A stretch of DNA of 64,000 nt from Poriferisodalis sp965208485 (GCF_965208485.1 NZ_OZ242344.1:3038001-3102000); one strand, 5' to 3'. Numbered from the stretch's first letter, positions 43,701-51,638 are shown. The notes: generated by a model from the sequence alone, not told the origin. Made by a program: numbers and translations.

Positions 43701-44640
43701 CGGCAGCGCTGACGCATCGCTCGCGGCCGGGGGCCACAAGGGAGACCTGCTCGCCGTGCTAGCAGAGCGCCTGCGCCCCCCGGCCAATCGCTTCCGGGAC
43801 GGCGTGCGTGCCGGCAGCTATGACGGTCATCTGCGGGCGGGCACGGCGGCGCGTCTCGGTGCCGTGCTGCGGTACGCCGCCGGGCTGGCGCCGCTCGAGA
43901 TGTACCAGGTCGATCTCGGCAAGGTGGGTCGGCCGTCGGTGGTCATCGACGACTTCACCGACGCGCTGAACATCGCCATCGACGAGCTCACCCGACCCAT
44001 TGACACCATCAAGCACCAGGCCAAGACCGTCACGGTGGGCACGTCACGGGCTGACGAGACGCTGCTCAGTTCGGTGCTGGTTGCTGCGGCGCTCGATGCC
44101 GGAGCGCCCAGAGATCAGCTCTCGTACGCCGCACTGCGCACGCTGTCGGCGCTCGATCCAGCCGTCGCCGAGGTCACCGGCTGGTCGCGCTACCGCATCG
44201 AGGGCGACGTGAGCTCGGCCAGCAGTCCCGAGGTCACCATCTGGCTGACCGATCGCGGCGGCACCGCGCTCGGCATCGAGTCGCGGACGGTTGCCAACCC
44301 GCAGCTGCGCGGCAGCAAGCACCGGGCGGCCTTCGAGCGTGAGGTCACCGTAGCCCGCGGCAGCGATGGTCGAACCGTGCTTCACATCCCCGAGACCAAG
44401 GACGGCAGCACCACCGGTCTCACCTTGCTGCATTGCCGATTCGTCGAGCGGCTGGCGGCGCCGGCGATGCGCTCGGTGCTCATGGGGTACCGCGGTCGTT
44501 ACGGCGCGCTCGCCGATGCCGTGACCGAGACGCTGCCGTGGTTCCGGGACGACCTGCTCGGGACCCTCGACGTATTCGATCTGCTGACCCGCCCGGTGTA
44601 CGTGCTGGCCGAGCATTGGCTGGGAGAGCCGGGGGAGTAG
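40747..44640 (+). CDS. glmS: Oversized glutamine-fructose-6-phosphate aminotransferase
   Basis: The start was chosen as GTG 40747 because it makes Cys the second residue (V-CGIVAVIG), as needed for the N-terminal nucleophile of glutaminases. The product is 1297 residues; ordinary GlmS has about 610. Glutaminase motifs are LDRLEVRGRDSAGLQVF, VVLGHTRWASIG, VLNGDVDNYADL and SFEGSVAIAAH. They are separated by a helical insertion (about residues 12-165) and a tandem-repeat insertion (about 300-355). A 9-residue repeat block (about 560-624) precedes two sugar-isomerase (SIS) domains with SQSGTTTDTNRTVDL and ASTKAFYAQVAACAL. The C-terminus is also longer than usual. It supplies glucosamine-6-phosphate to glmM. 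Confidence 0.9.
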   Translation: MCGIVAVIGRRDDRVALEASEVVPQLHDASDLLAAALAEGDPDTPADGRDMAEQLEAAAAALRDADEALRSLPGLRLLVSDAKCVLDIETVLANVDALIIDIDRAVDAGDVLPGDEGDRIERLNACLSEAKDHAFALRRDRLRMAREVVGLWGGMPPPAAVGGLWSIQVALSALDRLEVRGRDSAGLQVFVQGARLDADGDTARRAHGGRLTDPLFGAGAARDTGSGLAFVYKTASEIGELGDNTAVLRAQIRQDSLLRWALCADGAETVVLGHTRWASIGIVSVPNTHPLDAWSGSNGRDVPHVAGSDGGDVAHVAGSDGGDVPHVAGSDGGDVPHVAGSDGGDVAHVAAVLNGDVDNYADLIAQQRLAIAPEITTDAKVIPTMLRQALAAGWNGKRSAAGSEQLRQAFADAVSSFEGSVAIAAHVSEVPDVVALALRGSGQALYVGTTGPSYVVASEPYGLVEECRTYVRLDGETPADQANPVGSRGQIMLVGTPLLSADGGPSPAEFSALRRFSYDGTELPVEAGDVVTAEVTTRDIDRGDYPHFLLKEIGEAPRSLRATLRGRIDTATLRGRIDTATLRGRIDTATLRGPGETATLRGPGETAALRGPGETAALRGPGETAAADPLLHARLGPDALPADVRSRLRDGSIRRIVAIGQGTAAAAASSLPHFFETLLAPSRTLRSVEVTAPLATEFSGFGLHADLSDTLVVAVSQSGTTTDTNRTVDLARARGAAVVAIVNRRGSDLTDRADGVIYTSDGRDVEMSVASTKAFYAQVAACALLAAAIAADIRPDDDVTTSAISTLLDGLGKLPAALETVLASHDEIARIARRHVGAHRHWAVVGNGANRIASREIRIKLSEVCYHAVAEDGTEDKKHIDLSCEPLIWVCATGLTGSVADDAAKEVAIYRAHRATPIVVASVGTGRFDAAAELLEVPAVHPAVDFLLATAAGHLYGYEAALTIDALADPLREMRAATESLLAATGSADASLAAGGHKGDLLAVLAERLRPPANRFRDGVRAGSYDGHLRAGTAARLGAVLRYAAGLAPLEMYQVDLGKVGRPSVVIDDFTDALNIAIDELTRPIDTIKHQAKTVTVGTSRADETLLSSVLVAAALDAGAPRDQLSYAALRTLSALDPAVAEVTGWSRYRIEGDVSSASSPEVTIWLTDRGGTALGIESRTVANPQLRGSKHRAAFEREVTVARGSDGRTVLHIPETKDGSTTGLTLLHCRFVERLAAPAMRSVLMGYRGRYGALADAVTETLPWFRDDLLGTLDVFDLLTRPVYVLAEHWLGEPGE
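41647..41811 (+). repeat. 33-bp tandem repeat (5 copies) inside glmS
   Basis: Five units of 33 bp begin at 41647, 41680, 41713, 41746 and 41779. Each encodes D-V-(P/A)-H-V-A-G-S-D-G-G. Units are nearly identical at the DNA level, with GTGCCG and GTCGCG variants. The block sits in the glutaminase domain between the THPLDAW and AAVLNGDVDNY segments and is in frame. Confidence 0.95.
42430..42618 (+). repeat. 27-bp tandem repeat (7 copies) inside glmS
   Basis: Seven units of 27 bp start at 42430, 42457, 42484, 42511, 42538, 42565 and 42592. They encode three A-T-L-R-G-R-I-D-T units, two A-T-L-R-G-P-G-E-T and two A-A-L-R-G-P-G-E-T. The ordered change from one variant to the next shows stepwise duplication. 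The block lies in the linker between the glutaminase and isomerase halves. Confidence 0.95.
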
Positions 44641-44652
44641 GACCGTGGGCGC

Positions 44653-45021
44653 GTGAGCACTGCGATCGGGCTCGACCTGGTGGATGTCCGGCGTTTCGCA
44701 GCCGTGCTGGAGCGGCGCACCGGCATGCGTCTGCGCCTGTTCACCGAAGGTGAACTGTCGTATGCGATGGCAACCGTTGATTCCGACACCCGGCTCGCTG
44801 CCCGGTTCGCCGCCAAGGAGGCGGTGATGAAGGTGCTGGGCGTCGGACTCGGCGCGTGCAAGTTCCGCGACATCGAGGTCATTCGCCATCCCGACGGCCG
44901 CCCGGAACTGGTCCTGCATGGTCTCGCTGCGAAGCGAGCTGCCGCCGCCGGGCTCGCTGACTGGCAGGTGTCACTCAGCCACACCGACTCGGTGGCGGCC
45001 GCCATGGTGCTGGCGCAATGA
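44653..45021 (+). CDS. acpS: Holo-[acyl-carrier-protein] synthase
   Basis: A 122-residue phosphopantetheinyl transferase of the AcpS type. The Mg-binding Asp is in STAIGLDLVDVRRF, and the second motif ARFAAKEAVMKVLG carries the Glu and Lys. The C-terminal SLSHTDSVAAAMVLA strand is typical. It loads phosphopantetheine from CoA onto acyl-carrier protein. The start is GTG 44653, 12 bp after the glmS stop, so the two genes are probably co-transcribed. The acpS gene commonly neighbours nnrD/alr, which here lie 2.6 kb downstream beyond an IS-rich island. Confidence 0.93.
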   Translation: MSTAIGLDLVDVRRFAAVLERRTGMRLRLFTEGELSYAMATVDSDTRLAARFAAKEAVMKVLGVGLGACKFRDIEVIRHPDGRPELVLHGLAAKRAAAAGLADWQVSLSHTDSVAAAMVLAQ

Positions 45022-45590
45022 GATCGGAGCCGATCGAAGACTTCGACGTGGGATCTGGCGACGATCATCTATCTGGAGTGGTCAGCGCCAGTGACCTTAG
45101 GCAAGTACGTGACGCCCTTGGTGCTCATGGTCTTCTTGACGGAGGAGCTACTGGGGCATTGGGTTCGCGGGCGCTGAGATCTTCTTCTGTGGTTCTGTGC
45201 ACCGTCAGTATTTCACATGTATTTTGGGACTATATCGACGATGAGGCAGAAGCCAGTACGATCGTTTTCTGCAGGGGCCCTGTGTACAGCATGCGTGCGA
45301 AAACGAACATCTACATGTCCACTGGTCATGGAATGTCGAAGATGGCATCTGGTGATTCGGGCTGGGTCAGCCCAGCTGATGCGCCTGCCGTCGCCAGGGC
45401 TGATCGCAGCTGTGTATCGAGCCAAGCCACGTCTTGGCGGAATTCGGGATATGGCTCAGTCATCACCACCTCAGCTAGGAGATTGTCGATGGGTTGGGAA
45501 ATGACCGATTGGCGCTTGCTCGGCTGCCGCGGCTAACGGGCGCCATTAGGTGTGGCACCTCTGATCCCGCCATTCTCTCGATGCCTCGCC
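45022..45590 (+). other. Gene-free stretch between acpS and IS remnants
   Basis: I see no supportable gene. The sequence is noticeably richer in A+T (about 45180-45350) than its surroundings, unlike the conserved genes on either side. All frames are short or broken. It may be degraded foreign DNA left by the IS island that follows. Confidence 0.5.
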
Positions 45591-45599
45591 GTCCGGCTC

Positions 45600-45880
45600 C
45601 AAGGGACCGCCGCCGGCCGGGGACTGGCCGAATCGGTGGGACGCGTCGGCTCCTCAGCGGACAACGCCGTCGCTGATGCGTTCTTCTCCAGCCTTAAACG
45701 AGGAACTCCTCCACCGACGCCGATACCCAGACCGCGCCACAGCCCGCCGATCGATCTTCGAATGGCTCACCCGCTGCAACACCACTAGACTCCACACCAG
45801 CTTGGACAACCGAATGCCCGACGAACGTGAAGCCGGCTACCGACGCCTTGCGGGAACCACCTCCGCATCAACCGCCTGAC
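45600..45880 (+). pseudogene. IS3-family OrfB (integrase) C-terminal remnant
   Basis: The first frame reads GRGLAESVGRVGSSADNAVA then DAFFSSLKR, the end of the rve integrase core. After a one-base shift near 45702 it continues ELLHRRRYPDRATARRSIFE, then WLTRCNTTRLHTSLDNRMPD. This is the C-terminal quarter of an IS3-family OrfB, containing the third catalytic acidic residue region only. The rest of the element is absent. Confidence 0.8.
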
Positions 45881-45906
45881 CGGCCGACGGGACACTTGGG
45901 CAAGCT

Positions 45907-47001
45907 CTATCGGTGGCTGCGACTGAGTTGAGTGTAGATGTCGGCGGCTGATTGCCAGTTGTGGAGTCGGCGGGGCATCCAGTTGAGGTTGTCCTCGATG
46001 ATCGACAGCCGCAGGGGGTTGAGGTCCAAGGGCGTGCTCTTGGGCAGCCAGCGTCGCAGCAGCCCGTTGGTTTGCTCGTTGGTTGGCCGCTGCCAGGGGC
46101 TGTGAGGCTCGCAGAATAACACCTCGATGCCCAGCGCTGCCCCGATGTCGGCCCAGCGGGCCATCTCGCGGCCTTGGTCCCGGGTGAGGGTGCGCACCAG
46201 CGCAGCGGGCTGAGGGGCCAACGCGGCGGTGACCGCTGCGGCGACAGCGGGGGCTGTGTACCCCTGTACCCCTCGGGCACCCCCACGACCAGTGTGTGGC
46301 GGCTGGCGCGCTCCACCAGCGTCGCCGCCGCGGTCTTGTCCGCCGCGCCGACGATCAGGTCGCCTTCCCAGTGGCCCGGCTCGGAGCGGTCCGCTGCGGC
46401 GGCGGGCCGCTCGCTGATCGGCCGGTACTCGTCCAGCGGGCTGGGCCTGCGGGCGCCGGGGCTGCGCGGCTTGCGGCAACGCCGCTGGCGGGGCAGGCTC
46501 TTCCACGCGTCGTCGCCGAGCCAGCAGCTGCTGTACACGACCCGGCAGATCGTCTCCGCGCACACCCCCAGACCCGCGTCGGCGAGGTCGGCGCTGATCG
46601 CGTGCGGCGACCAGCACATATCCAGCCTGGCCTTCACCTCGCCCGCCAGCGCCGGGTCCGCCTCCAGCTTGGCCGCCCGGGGGCGCTGCGCCCGCAGCTG
46701 CGCATCGGCCTGCGCCGCTCGCGCGTCGTAGGCGCCCTCGACCCCGCCGCAGCGGCCCAGCTCCCGATAGACCGTCGACGGATGCCGGCCGAGCTTGCCG
46801 GCGATGTCATCGACACTCGCCGTCGGCGTCGCAGCTGCAGTCGCTCAGATCAAAGCCCCGGCCGAGCTTGCCGGCGATGTCATCGACACTCGCCCCCGCC
46901 GCTCTCATCGCCTCAACATGGGCGCGCTCCAACGCGCACAGCCTCGCTGCCATACTGGACACCTCCACTGGTGGTTGCTGTACTGCAAGACCGGTCATCA
47001 T
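45907..47001 (-). pseudogene. IS30-family transposase with frameshift and internal duplication
   Basis: Reading on the minus strand, the N-terminus is MMTGLAVQQPPVEVSSMAAR and ERAHVEAMRAAGASVDDIAG. The HTH continues with HPSTVYRELGRCGG in another frame, because a 73-bp duplication (a 34-bp repeat at 46787 and 46860 plus 39 bp between) breaks the frame. The catalytic domain has GHWEGDLIVGAADKTAAATL, then a frameshift near 46265, then LTRDQGREMARWADI, EVLFCEPHSPWQRPTNEQTN and LLRRWLPKSTPLDLNPL. D, D and E positions are recognisable. Two frame breaks make an active product unlikely. Confidence 0.8.
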
Positions 47002-47030
47002 GACCGATCACTCGCAACCACCGGTGGAGT
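45911..47030. mobile_element. IS30-family element
   Basis: About 1.1 kb, with candidate terminal inverted repeats: CGGTGGCTGCGACTGAGT near 45914 and, reading inward from the other side, CGGTGGTTGCGAGTGAT ending near 47025, with two mismatches over about 16 bases. A second inverted copy of CCAC(T/C)GGTGGTTGC at 46967 makes a hairpin upstream of the transposase start. The exact ends are uncertain. Confidence 0.65.
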
Positions 47031-47175
47031 CCGCCCTGTCTCATTCCATCTATGGTTGTCGTGGTGCCTCGCTGGTGCAACGCGCTTGATGCTGCTTGTT
47101 GATGGAACGGCCATGGCGCGTGACACCCAACCGCCAAGGGCGGTGGATCTACGTTGAGAGATTGAGATTGGGCAG

Positions 47176-47403
47176 ATGTCGATTTCGCAGCAGCGCGTAC
47201 GGGACTGGATGAGACAGAATGCATCTCTGGTCGTGAGCGAAGAGAGCGCTCGAGCTGTTCTGGTTCACCTAAGCCAATGGCCACGGCCGAGTTCAGTCGC
47301 TGTCTCTGGCCGCGACCTGCTCACGGGGCTACCGCGCAGTGTCCGCGTTGCGTCCGACGACCTCCAGCCTCCTGATGCAGGGTTGCCAGTCAAGCCGGGC
47401 TGA
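47176..47403 (+). pseudogene. MreB-like fragment
   Basis: A 75-residue frame that matches a middle-to-late segment of the actin-like protein MreB. RVRDWMRQNASLVVSEESAR corresponds to the '..DYxRxxxxxxIGxxTAE' helix, and SSVAVSGRDLLTGLPRSVRV matches the well-conserved 'xxxRGRDLxTGLPxxxxI' strand-turn. It then goes off homology into a Pro-rich tail. The phosphate loops and the C-terminal lobe are absent, so this is a remnant without ATPase function. It lies next to the IS30 wreck, which may have cut the original gene. Confidence 0.55.
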
Positions 47404-47661
47404 TGTCACCTCATAGGCGGGTCCGAGAATCCTGGTCTGTTCGCGGTAAGTCTGCTGGGTCTCGTGTTCGCTGCTCACCACTCACGGCGCGCGGCCAGAG
47501 CCATCGCGACTCACAGCTTGCGTATTCGTGACCAGCTTTAGGACATAGAGTCTGAGCACGCAGGTGGCTGAAGGAGCACTGCTGGACTGAGTGTCGGAAA
47601 GCCTCTCCATTGGCTCCGAGACCTTTCATACCAGCAGCCCCAATGAGCGGGGGGTGACGCT

Positions 47662-49107
47662 GTGCTGCCGATCGTGACCCCGGCGGAGATGGCCGAGATC
47701 GACAGAGCAGCGCCCGAGGGCACTGACGTGCTGATTGCACGCGCCGGCGGCGAGACGGCCATCGAGGCCCGCAAGTTGATGGGCGGAACCTACGGGCGCA
47801 GGGCCTTGGTCGCCGCAGGCAAGGGCAACAACGGCGCCGACGGCCGGGTCGCCGCCTCGGTGCTGCAGCGGTGGGGCGTGCGCTGCCGGGTCGCGACGCC
47901 GCCCGAAGCACTGGATGTCATCACGGCCGGTACCGGATCGGGCGCATACCGGCTCGATCTCGTGATCGACGCGGCCTATGGCACCGGACTGCGCGGTCCG
48001 TGGGGCGCCGATCGACCGCCTGCGGTACCGGTGCTGGCGGTGGACATCCCTTCCGGCATCGACGCGCTCACGGGCGAGAACCACGGCTGCTGGCCCGCGG
48101 CGGCGACGGTCACGTTCGGCGCGCTCAAGCCGGGTCTGCTGCTGCATCCCGGCACTGCAGCAGCCGGCGATGTGCGTTTGGCGCCGATCGGTCTCGACAC
48201 CAGCGATGCGGGGGCGTGGCTCATCACCGACGATGATGCCAGCGCCGTGTTGGGGGATCTGGAGCCAACGGCGCACAAGTGGCGCCGATCTGTGCGGGTC
48301 ATCGCCGGTTCGCCGCAGATGCGGGGGGCCGGTGCCCTGGTGTGCGCCGCAGCACAGCAGGCGGGTGCCGGCATGGTGGTCATCAGCTCACCGGGTGTGC
48401 GTTCGGGTGACATTGCCCGCCCCACCGAGGCGGTCGCCCGAGATCTGCGACCTGGCAACTGGGCTGCACCGGCGCTGGAGGGAATCGAGCGCTTCGATGT
48501 CGCCGCCATCGGGCCGGGCGTCGGCACGGACCCAACGTCGATGGCCCAGATGGCGCAGTTCATCTCTGAGTGCCCGCTGCCGCTGGTGGTCGATGCCGAT
48601 GCGCTCACGGCCGTCGCCACCCATCCCGAGTGCCTGCGGACCCGCAGCACGGTGACGGTGCTCACGCCGCACGACGGGGAGTTCGCACGCCTGAGGGGCG
48701 CGTCGTGTGTTGCGCCAGACCGCTTCGAGGCCGTCCGGCAGGCCGCCGCCTCGCTCGACGCCATCGTCCTGCTGAAGGGCCCGACGACGTTGGTGGCCCG
48801 CCCGCAGGCTGCGGGAATGCCGCCGGCGGTGTTCGCGGTCAACTCGGGCAGTGCACGACTGGCGACGGCGGGCTCGGGCGATGTGCTGACCGGGGTCATC
48901 GCGGCAGTGCTGTCGGCAGAGCACGACCCCGACGGAACGGCGATGGCGGTGGCAGCAGCGGCCCACTGGCATGGCCGCACCGCCACCTGTGACGACCGTG
49001 AGGCCACCGCGGCGATGACGCCGCTCACCGCAATGCGCCAAGTCGAGCTGCTGGAAGTGGCGCGCGCCGGTCTGGCTGGCTCCAGCGCGGAATCGAGCTG
49101 CTCATGA
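47662..49107 (+). CDS. nnr: Bifunctional NAD(P)H-hydrate epimerase / ADP-dependent dehydratase
   Basis: A 481-residue fusion that repairs hydrated NAD(P)H. The N-terminal epimerase half (YjeF_N, about 1-200) has VAAGKGNNGADGRVAASVLQ and VLAVDIPSGIDALTG. The C-terminal kinase-fold dehydratase (about 205-470) has GALVCAAAQQAGAGMVVIS, the VVDADALTAVA motif, VLTPHDGEFARL, VLLKGPTTLV and NSGSARLATAGSGDVLTGVI. The last contains the ADP/hydrate-site 'GSGDVLTG'. The start is GTG 47662. Its stop overlaps the following alr ATG (ATGA). This neighbour set (acpS-nnr-alr-tsaE) is common in actinobacteria. Confidence 0.93.
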   Translation: MLPIVTPAEMAEIDRAAPEGTDVLIARAGGETAIEARKLMGGTYGRRALVAAGKGNNGADGRVAASVLQRWGVRCRVATPPEALDVITAGTGSGAYRLDLVIDAAYGTGLRGPWGADRPPAVPVLAVDIPSGIDALTGENHGCWPAAATVTFGALKPGLLLHPGTAAAGDVRLAPIGLDTSDAGAWLITDDDASAVLGDLEPTAHKWRRSVRVIAGSPQMRGAGALVCAAAQQAGAGMVVISSPGVRSGDIARPTEAVARDLRPGNWAAPALEGIERFDVAAIGPGVGTDPTSMAQMAQFISECPLPLVVDADALTAVATHPECLRTRSTVTVLTPHDGEFARLRGASCVAPDRFEAVRQAAASLDAIVLLKGPTTLVARPQAAGMPPAVFAVNSGSARLATAGSGDVLTGVIAAVLSAEHDPDGTAMAVAAAAHWHGRTATCDDREATAAMTPLTAMRQVELLEVARAGLAGSSAESSCS

Positions 49108-50372
49108 CTGGGGCGCCGGCGCCGCGGTCGCCGCGACTCGGTCCGTCAGAGAATCGTCTGCTTCAACCCGATGCATCACAGATGCGTCCTACCTGGTGCG
49201 ACATCGACCTCGGCGCGCTCGACCGCAATCTGGCGGCGATCCGCCGCCATGTCGGCAGCGCCGAGGTGGTGCCCGTGGTCAAGGCCAACGCCTACGGACA
49301 CGGCATCGCGCACGTTGGGCTGGCGCTGGCGGCGGCCGGAGTGTCGTGCGTGGCCGTCGCCTACGTCGAGGAAGCACTGGCATTGCGCAGCGCTGGGGTG
49401 GCCATCGACATCCACGTGCTCGGGGGCGCCGTCGAACGCCAGGTCCCGCTGTTCCTTGCCCACAACCTGATCCTCACCGCGCCGTCGATCGACAAGCTGC
49501 GCCAGATCGACGAGGCGGCGCAGGCCGCGGGCACCACCGCCCGGGCGCATCTCAAGATCGACACCGGCATGGAGCGCATCGGCGTGCACCACTACAACGC
49601 CGACAAGCTGTTCGCTGAGTCGCTCCGCTGCCGTTCGGTTCACATCGAGGGCGTGTTCAGCCACTTCGCAAACGCCGACGCACCCGATCTGTCGGACGCC
49701 CGCATCCAGCTCGACCGCTTCAACGAGGCGGTGGGCTTCTACGAACGCCACTCGCTGCCCACTCCGGTCCGGCACATGGCAGCGTCCGCGGCCATCGCCC
49801 GCCTGCCGGAGGCCCACCTCGACCGTGTCCGCCCGGGAATCCTGCTGTACGGCGTCGCTCCCAAGCCTGAGATCGCGGCTGCGCTGCCGACCGAGCCGGT
49901 GCTGAGCTGGCACAGCGAGGTCGTGTACTTCAAAGTGGTGCCGCCCGGGACGCCGGTCGGCTACGGCAGCACCTGGACCGCGCCGCGGCAAACCCGCATC
50001 ATCACCCTGCCCGTGGGATATGCCGACGGCTACGCACGCTCACTGGGCACGGGTCCGGCGCACGATCCTGCGCAGGGGCCGGCCAATGTGCTCATCGACG
50101 GGACCCGCCACCACATCGTGGGCAACGTATGCATGGACCAGACAATGGTCGACATCGGAGACGCCAGCGCCTACAACGGCGACCGGGTCACGCTCATCGG
50201 CAGCCAAGGCGACGAGCGCGTCACCGTCACCGATCTGGCCCATTGGTCAGGCCGCAGTCCCTACGAAGTGCTCACTGGGATATCCCTGCGTGTTCCCCGT
50301 GTCCACCGCTATGGCAGTGAGTGCTCGCCGGGCGTCGCTGACCGCGGTGGCGATTCCGGCACAGGCCACTAA
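49104..50372 (+). CDS. alr: Alanine racemase
   Basis: A fold-type III PLP enzyme making D-alanine for peptidoglycan. Key features are WCDIDLGALDRNLAAIRRHV, the PLP-lysine segment VVPVVKANAYGHGIAHVG, HLKIDTGMERIGVH, RVRPGILLYGVAPKPE, VGYGSTWTA (with the usual catalytic Tyr) and LPVGYADGYARSL. ATG 49104 overlaps the nnr stop and fits translational coupling, but it adds 26 non-conserved residues. ATG 49182 (MRPTWCDIDL) is where similarity begins. The extension looks like random sequence. Confidence 0.94.
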   Translation: MTGAPAPRSPRLGPSENRLLQPDASQMRPTWCDIDLGALDRNLAAIRRHVGSAEVVPVVKANAYGHGIAHVGLALAAAGVSCVAVAYVEEALALRSAGVAIDIHVLGGAVERQVPLFLAHNLILTAPSIDKLRQIDEAAQAAGTTARAHLKIDTGMERIGVHHYNADKLFAESLRCRSVHIEGVFSHFANADAPDLSDARIQLDRFNEAVGFYERHSLPTPVRHMAASAAIARLPEAHLDRVRPGILLYGVAPKPEIAAALPTEPVLSWHSEVVYFKVVPPGTPVGYGSTWTAPRQTRIITLPVGYADGYARSLGTGPAHDPAQGPANVLIDGTRHHIVGNVCMDQTMVDIGDASAYNGDRVTLIGSQGDERVTVTDLAHWSGRSPYEVLTGISLRVPRVHRYGSECSPGVADRGGDSGTGH

Positions 50373-50384
50373 ACAGGCGCTGTT

Positions 50385-50882
50385 ATGCGGTTTCGAACGA
50401 CCAGCGCCGCCGGAACGCGTGCGGTTGCAGCGGCGCTCGAGCCGTTGCTCGAACCCGGTGATGTGGTGCTGCTGTCGGGCGACCTGGGTGCGGGCAAAAC
50501 GGTGTTCACGCAAGGCTTGGCGGCGGCGCTCGGGGTCACCGAGCGGGTGACGAGTCCCACCTTCACGCTGGCGCAGAGTTTCGAAGGTCGGCTGCGGCTG
50601 CATCATCTCGACGTGTATCGGCTGGAGCACCTCGGCGAGGTGCTCGATTTGGATCTGCCCGGGCTGCTCGACGATGATGCCGTGGTCTGTGTCGAATGGG
50701 GCGAGGTGGTCATTCCCGAGCTGCCGCGGGACTTCCTGCACCTGCGGATCCGGCTCGCAGATCCCGACGAGGACGGCGATGTGCGCGTCTTCGACATCGA
50801 GCTGGTGGGACGCAGCTGGCAGGGTCGAGCGCTTGCCGTCGAGACTGCGTGCATTGCCGGCGTGGGGGCAGCGCCGTGCTAG
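50385..50882 (+). CDS. tsaE: tRNA t6A biosynthesis ATPase TsaE
   Basis: A 165-residue P-loop protein: VVLLSGDLGAGKTVFTQGLA (Walker A), RVTSPTFTLAQSFEGRLRLH (switch-like TSPTF motif), HHLDVYRLEHLGEVLDLDLP, and VVCVEWGEVVIPELP. It supports the TsaB-TsaD complex that makes N6-threonylcarbamoyladenosine in tRNAs. The last residues (GVGAAPC) and stop lie within the first copy of a 32-bp tandem repeat separating it from tsaB. The start is ATG 50385, 12 bp after alr. Confidence 0.94.
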   Translation: MRFRTTSAAGTRAVAAALEPLLEPGDVVLLSGDLGAGKTVFTQGLAAALGVTERVTSPTFTLAQSFEGRLRLHHLDVYRLEHLGEVLDLDLPGLLDDDAVVCVEWGEVVIPELPRDFLHLRIRLADPDEDGDVRVFDIELVGRSWQGRALAVETACIAGVGAAPC

Positions 50883-50952
50883 TACTCGACGGCGTGGGGG
50901 CAGCGCCGTGCTAGTACTCGACGGCGTGGGGGCAGCGCCGTGCTAGTACTCG
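50861..50952 (+). repeat. 32-bp tandem repeat (nearly 3 copies) at the tsaE/tsaB junction
   Basis: Units start at 50861, 50893 and 50925, each CGTGGGGGCAGCGCCGTGCT plus AGTACTCGACGG; the third is cut at its end where tsaB diverges. Every unit contains a GTGCTAG that includes both a TAG stop in the tsaE frame and a GTG start like that of tsaB. With one copy, the tsaE stop and tsaB start would overlap. Because 32 is not a multiple of 3, extra copies uncouple the two frames. Confidence 0.95.
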
Positions 50953-51638
50953 GCATCGAGACCGCGACGCCGCAGGTCGGGGTGGCCATCGGCGGCCACG
51001 AGGGCATCATCGCCTCGTTCCACACGACGCGTGACCGTCGGCACGCCGAGACGCTCGCACCCGCCATCCGGTTCCTGTGCGATCAAGCGCAGATGAAGCT
51101 CTCCCGGATCGGTCTGGTGGCCGTGGATGTCGGGCCGGGGCTGTTCACCGGGCTGCGAGTGGGGCTCGCCACCGCCAAGGCCATCGCGCATGCCCGTCGG
51201 ATTCCGATGATCGGCGTCTCCAGTCTCGACCTGACGGCGTTCCCGGCTCGTTTCAGCGACCGGCTGATCGTCTCCACTGTGGACGCGCGGCGGGGAGAGA
51301 TCTTCTACGCCACTTACCGTCGTGCGCCCGGCGGGATCCAGCTCATGAGCGAACCTGCCGTCGACCAGCCGGCCGACGTGGCGGATCAGCTCATGGCCTT
51401 GGGCTCGGAAACGCTCATCGTGGGCGACGGCGCCCAGCGCTATGCCGATGTGCTGGGTTCCGTGCGCGGAGCAGAGATCGGACGCGAGGGGCTGCGGCAT
51501 CCGAATGCGGGCGCGCTGGTGGAGTTGGCCCATGCCAAGGCGCTGCGCGAGGAGTTCGTCAGCCCGTCGGAGATCTCGCCGCTGTACCTGCGCGCCCCCG
51601 ACGCTCGCATCAACTGGCAGCCGCGGGAGCGATCATGA
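50940..51638 (+). CDS. tsaB: tRNA t6A biosynthesis protein TsaB
   Basis: A 232-residue ASKHA-fold protein: VLVLGIETATPQVGVAIGGH at the N-terminus, TRDRRHAETLAPAIRFLC, LVAVDVGPGLFTGLRVGLAT (the TsaB hallmark 'GPGxFTGxR'), then VSTVDARRGEIFYATYR. It partners TsaD. The start is the GTG in the third unit of the 32-bp repeat, 57 bp after the tsaE stop. Identical GTG codons in the first two units open other frames that end quickly. The stop overlaps rimI (ATGA). Confidence 0.93.
   Translation: MLVLGIETATPQVGVAIGGHEGIIASFHTTRDRRHAETLAPAIRFLCDQAQMKLSRIGLVAVDVGPGLFTGLRVGLATAKAIAHARRIPMIGVSSLDLTAFPARFSDRLIVSTVDARRGEIFYATYRRAPGGIQLMSEPAVDQPADVADQLMALGSETLIVGDGAQRYADVLGSVRGAEIGREGLRHPNAGALVELAHAKALREEFVSPSEISPLYLRAPDARINWQPRERS

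Noticed and set aside
45018..45536. 172-codon frame overlapping the acpS stop
   Set aside because: No motif; the composition drifts along its length, and the local sequence looks like degraded DNA rather than a gene.
49104..49181. Possible decayed copy of the miniature element at the start of alr
   Set aside because: CCGTCAGAGAATCGTCTGCT loosely resembles the element interior, but there is no CTAG end or second arm, and the match is too weak to claim.
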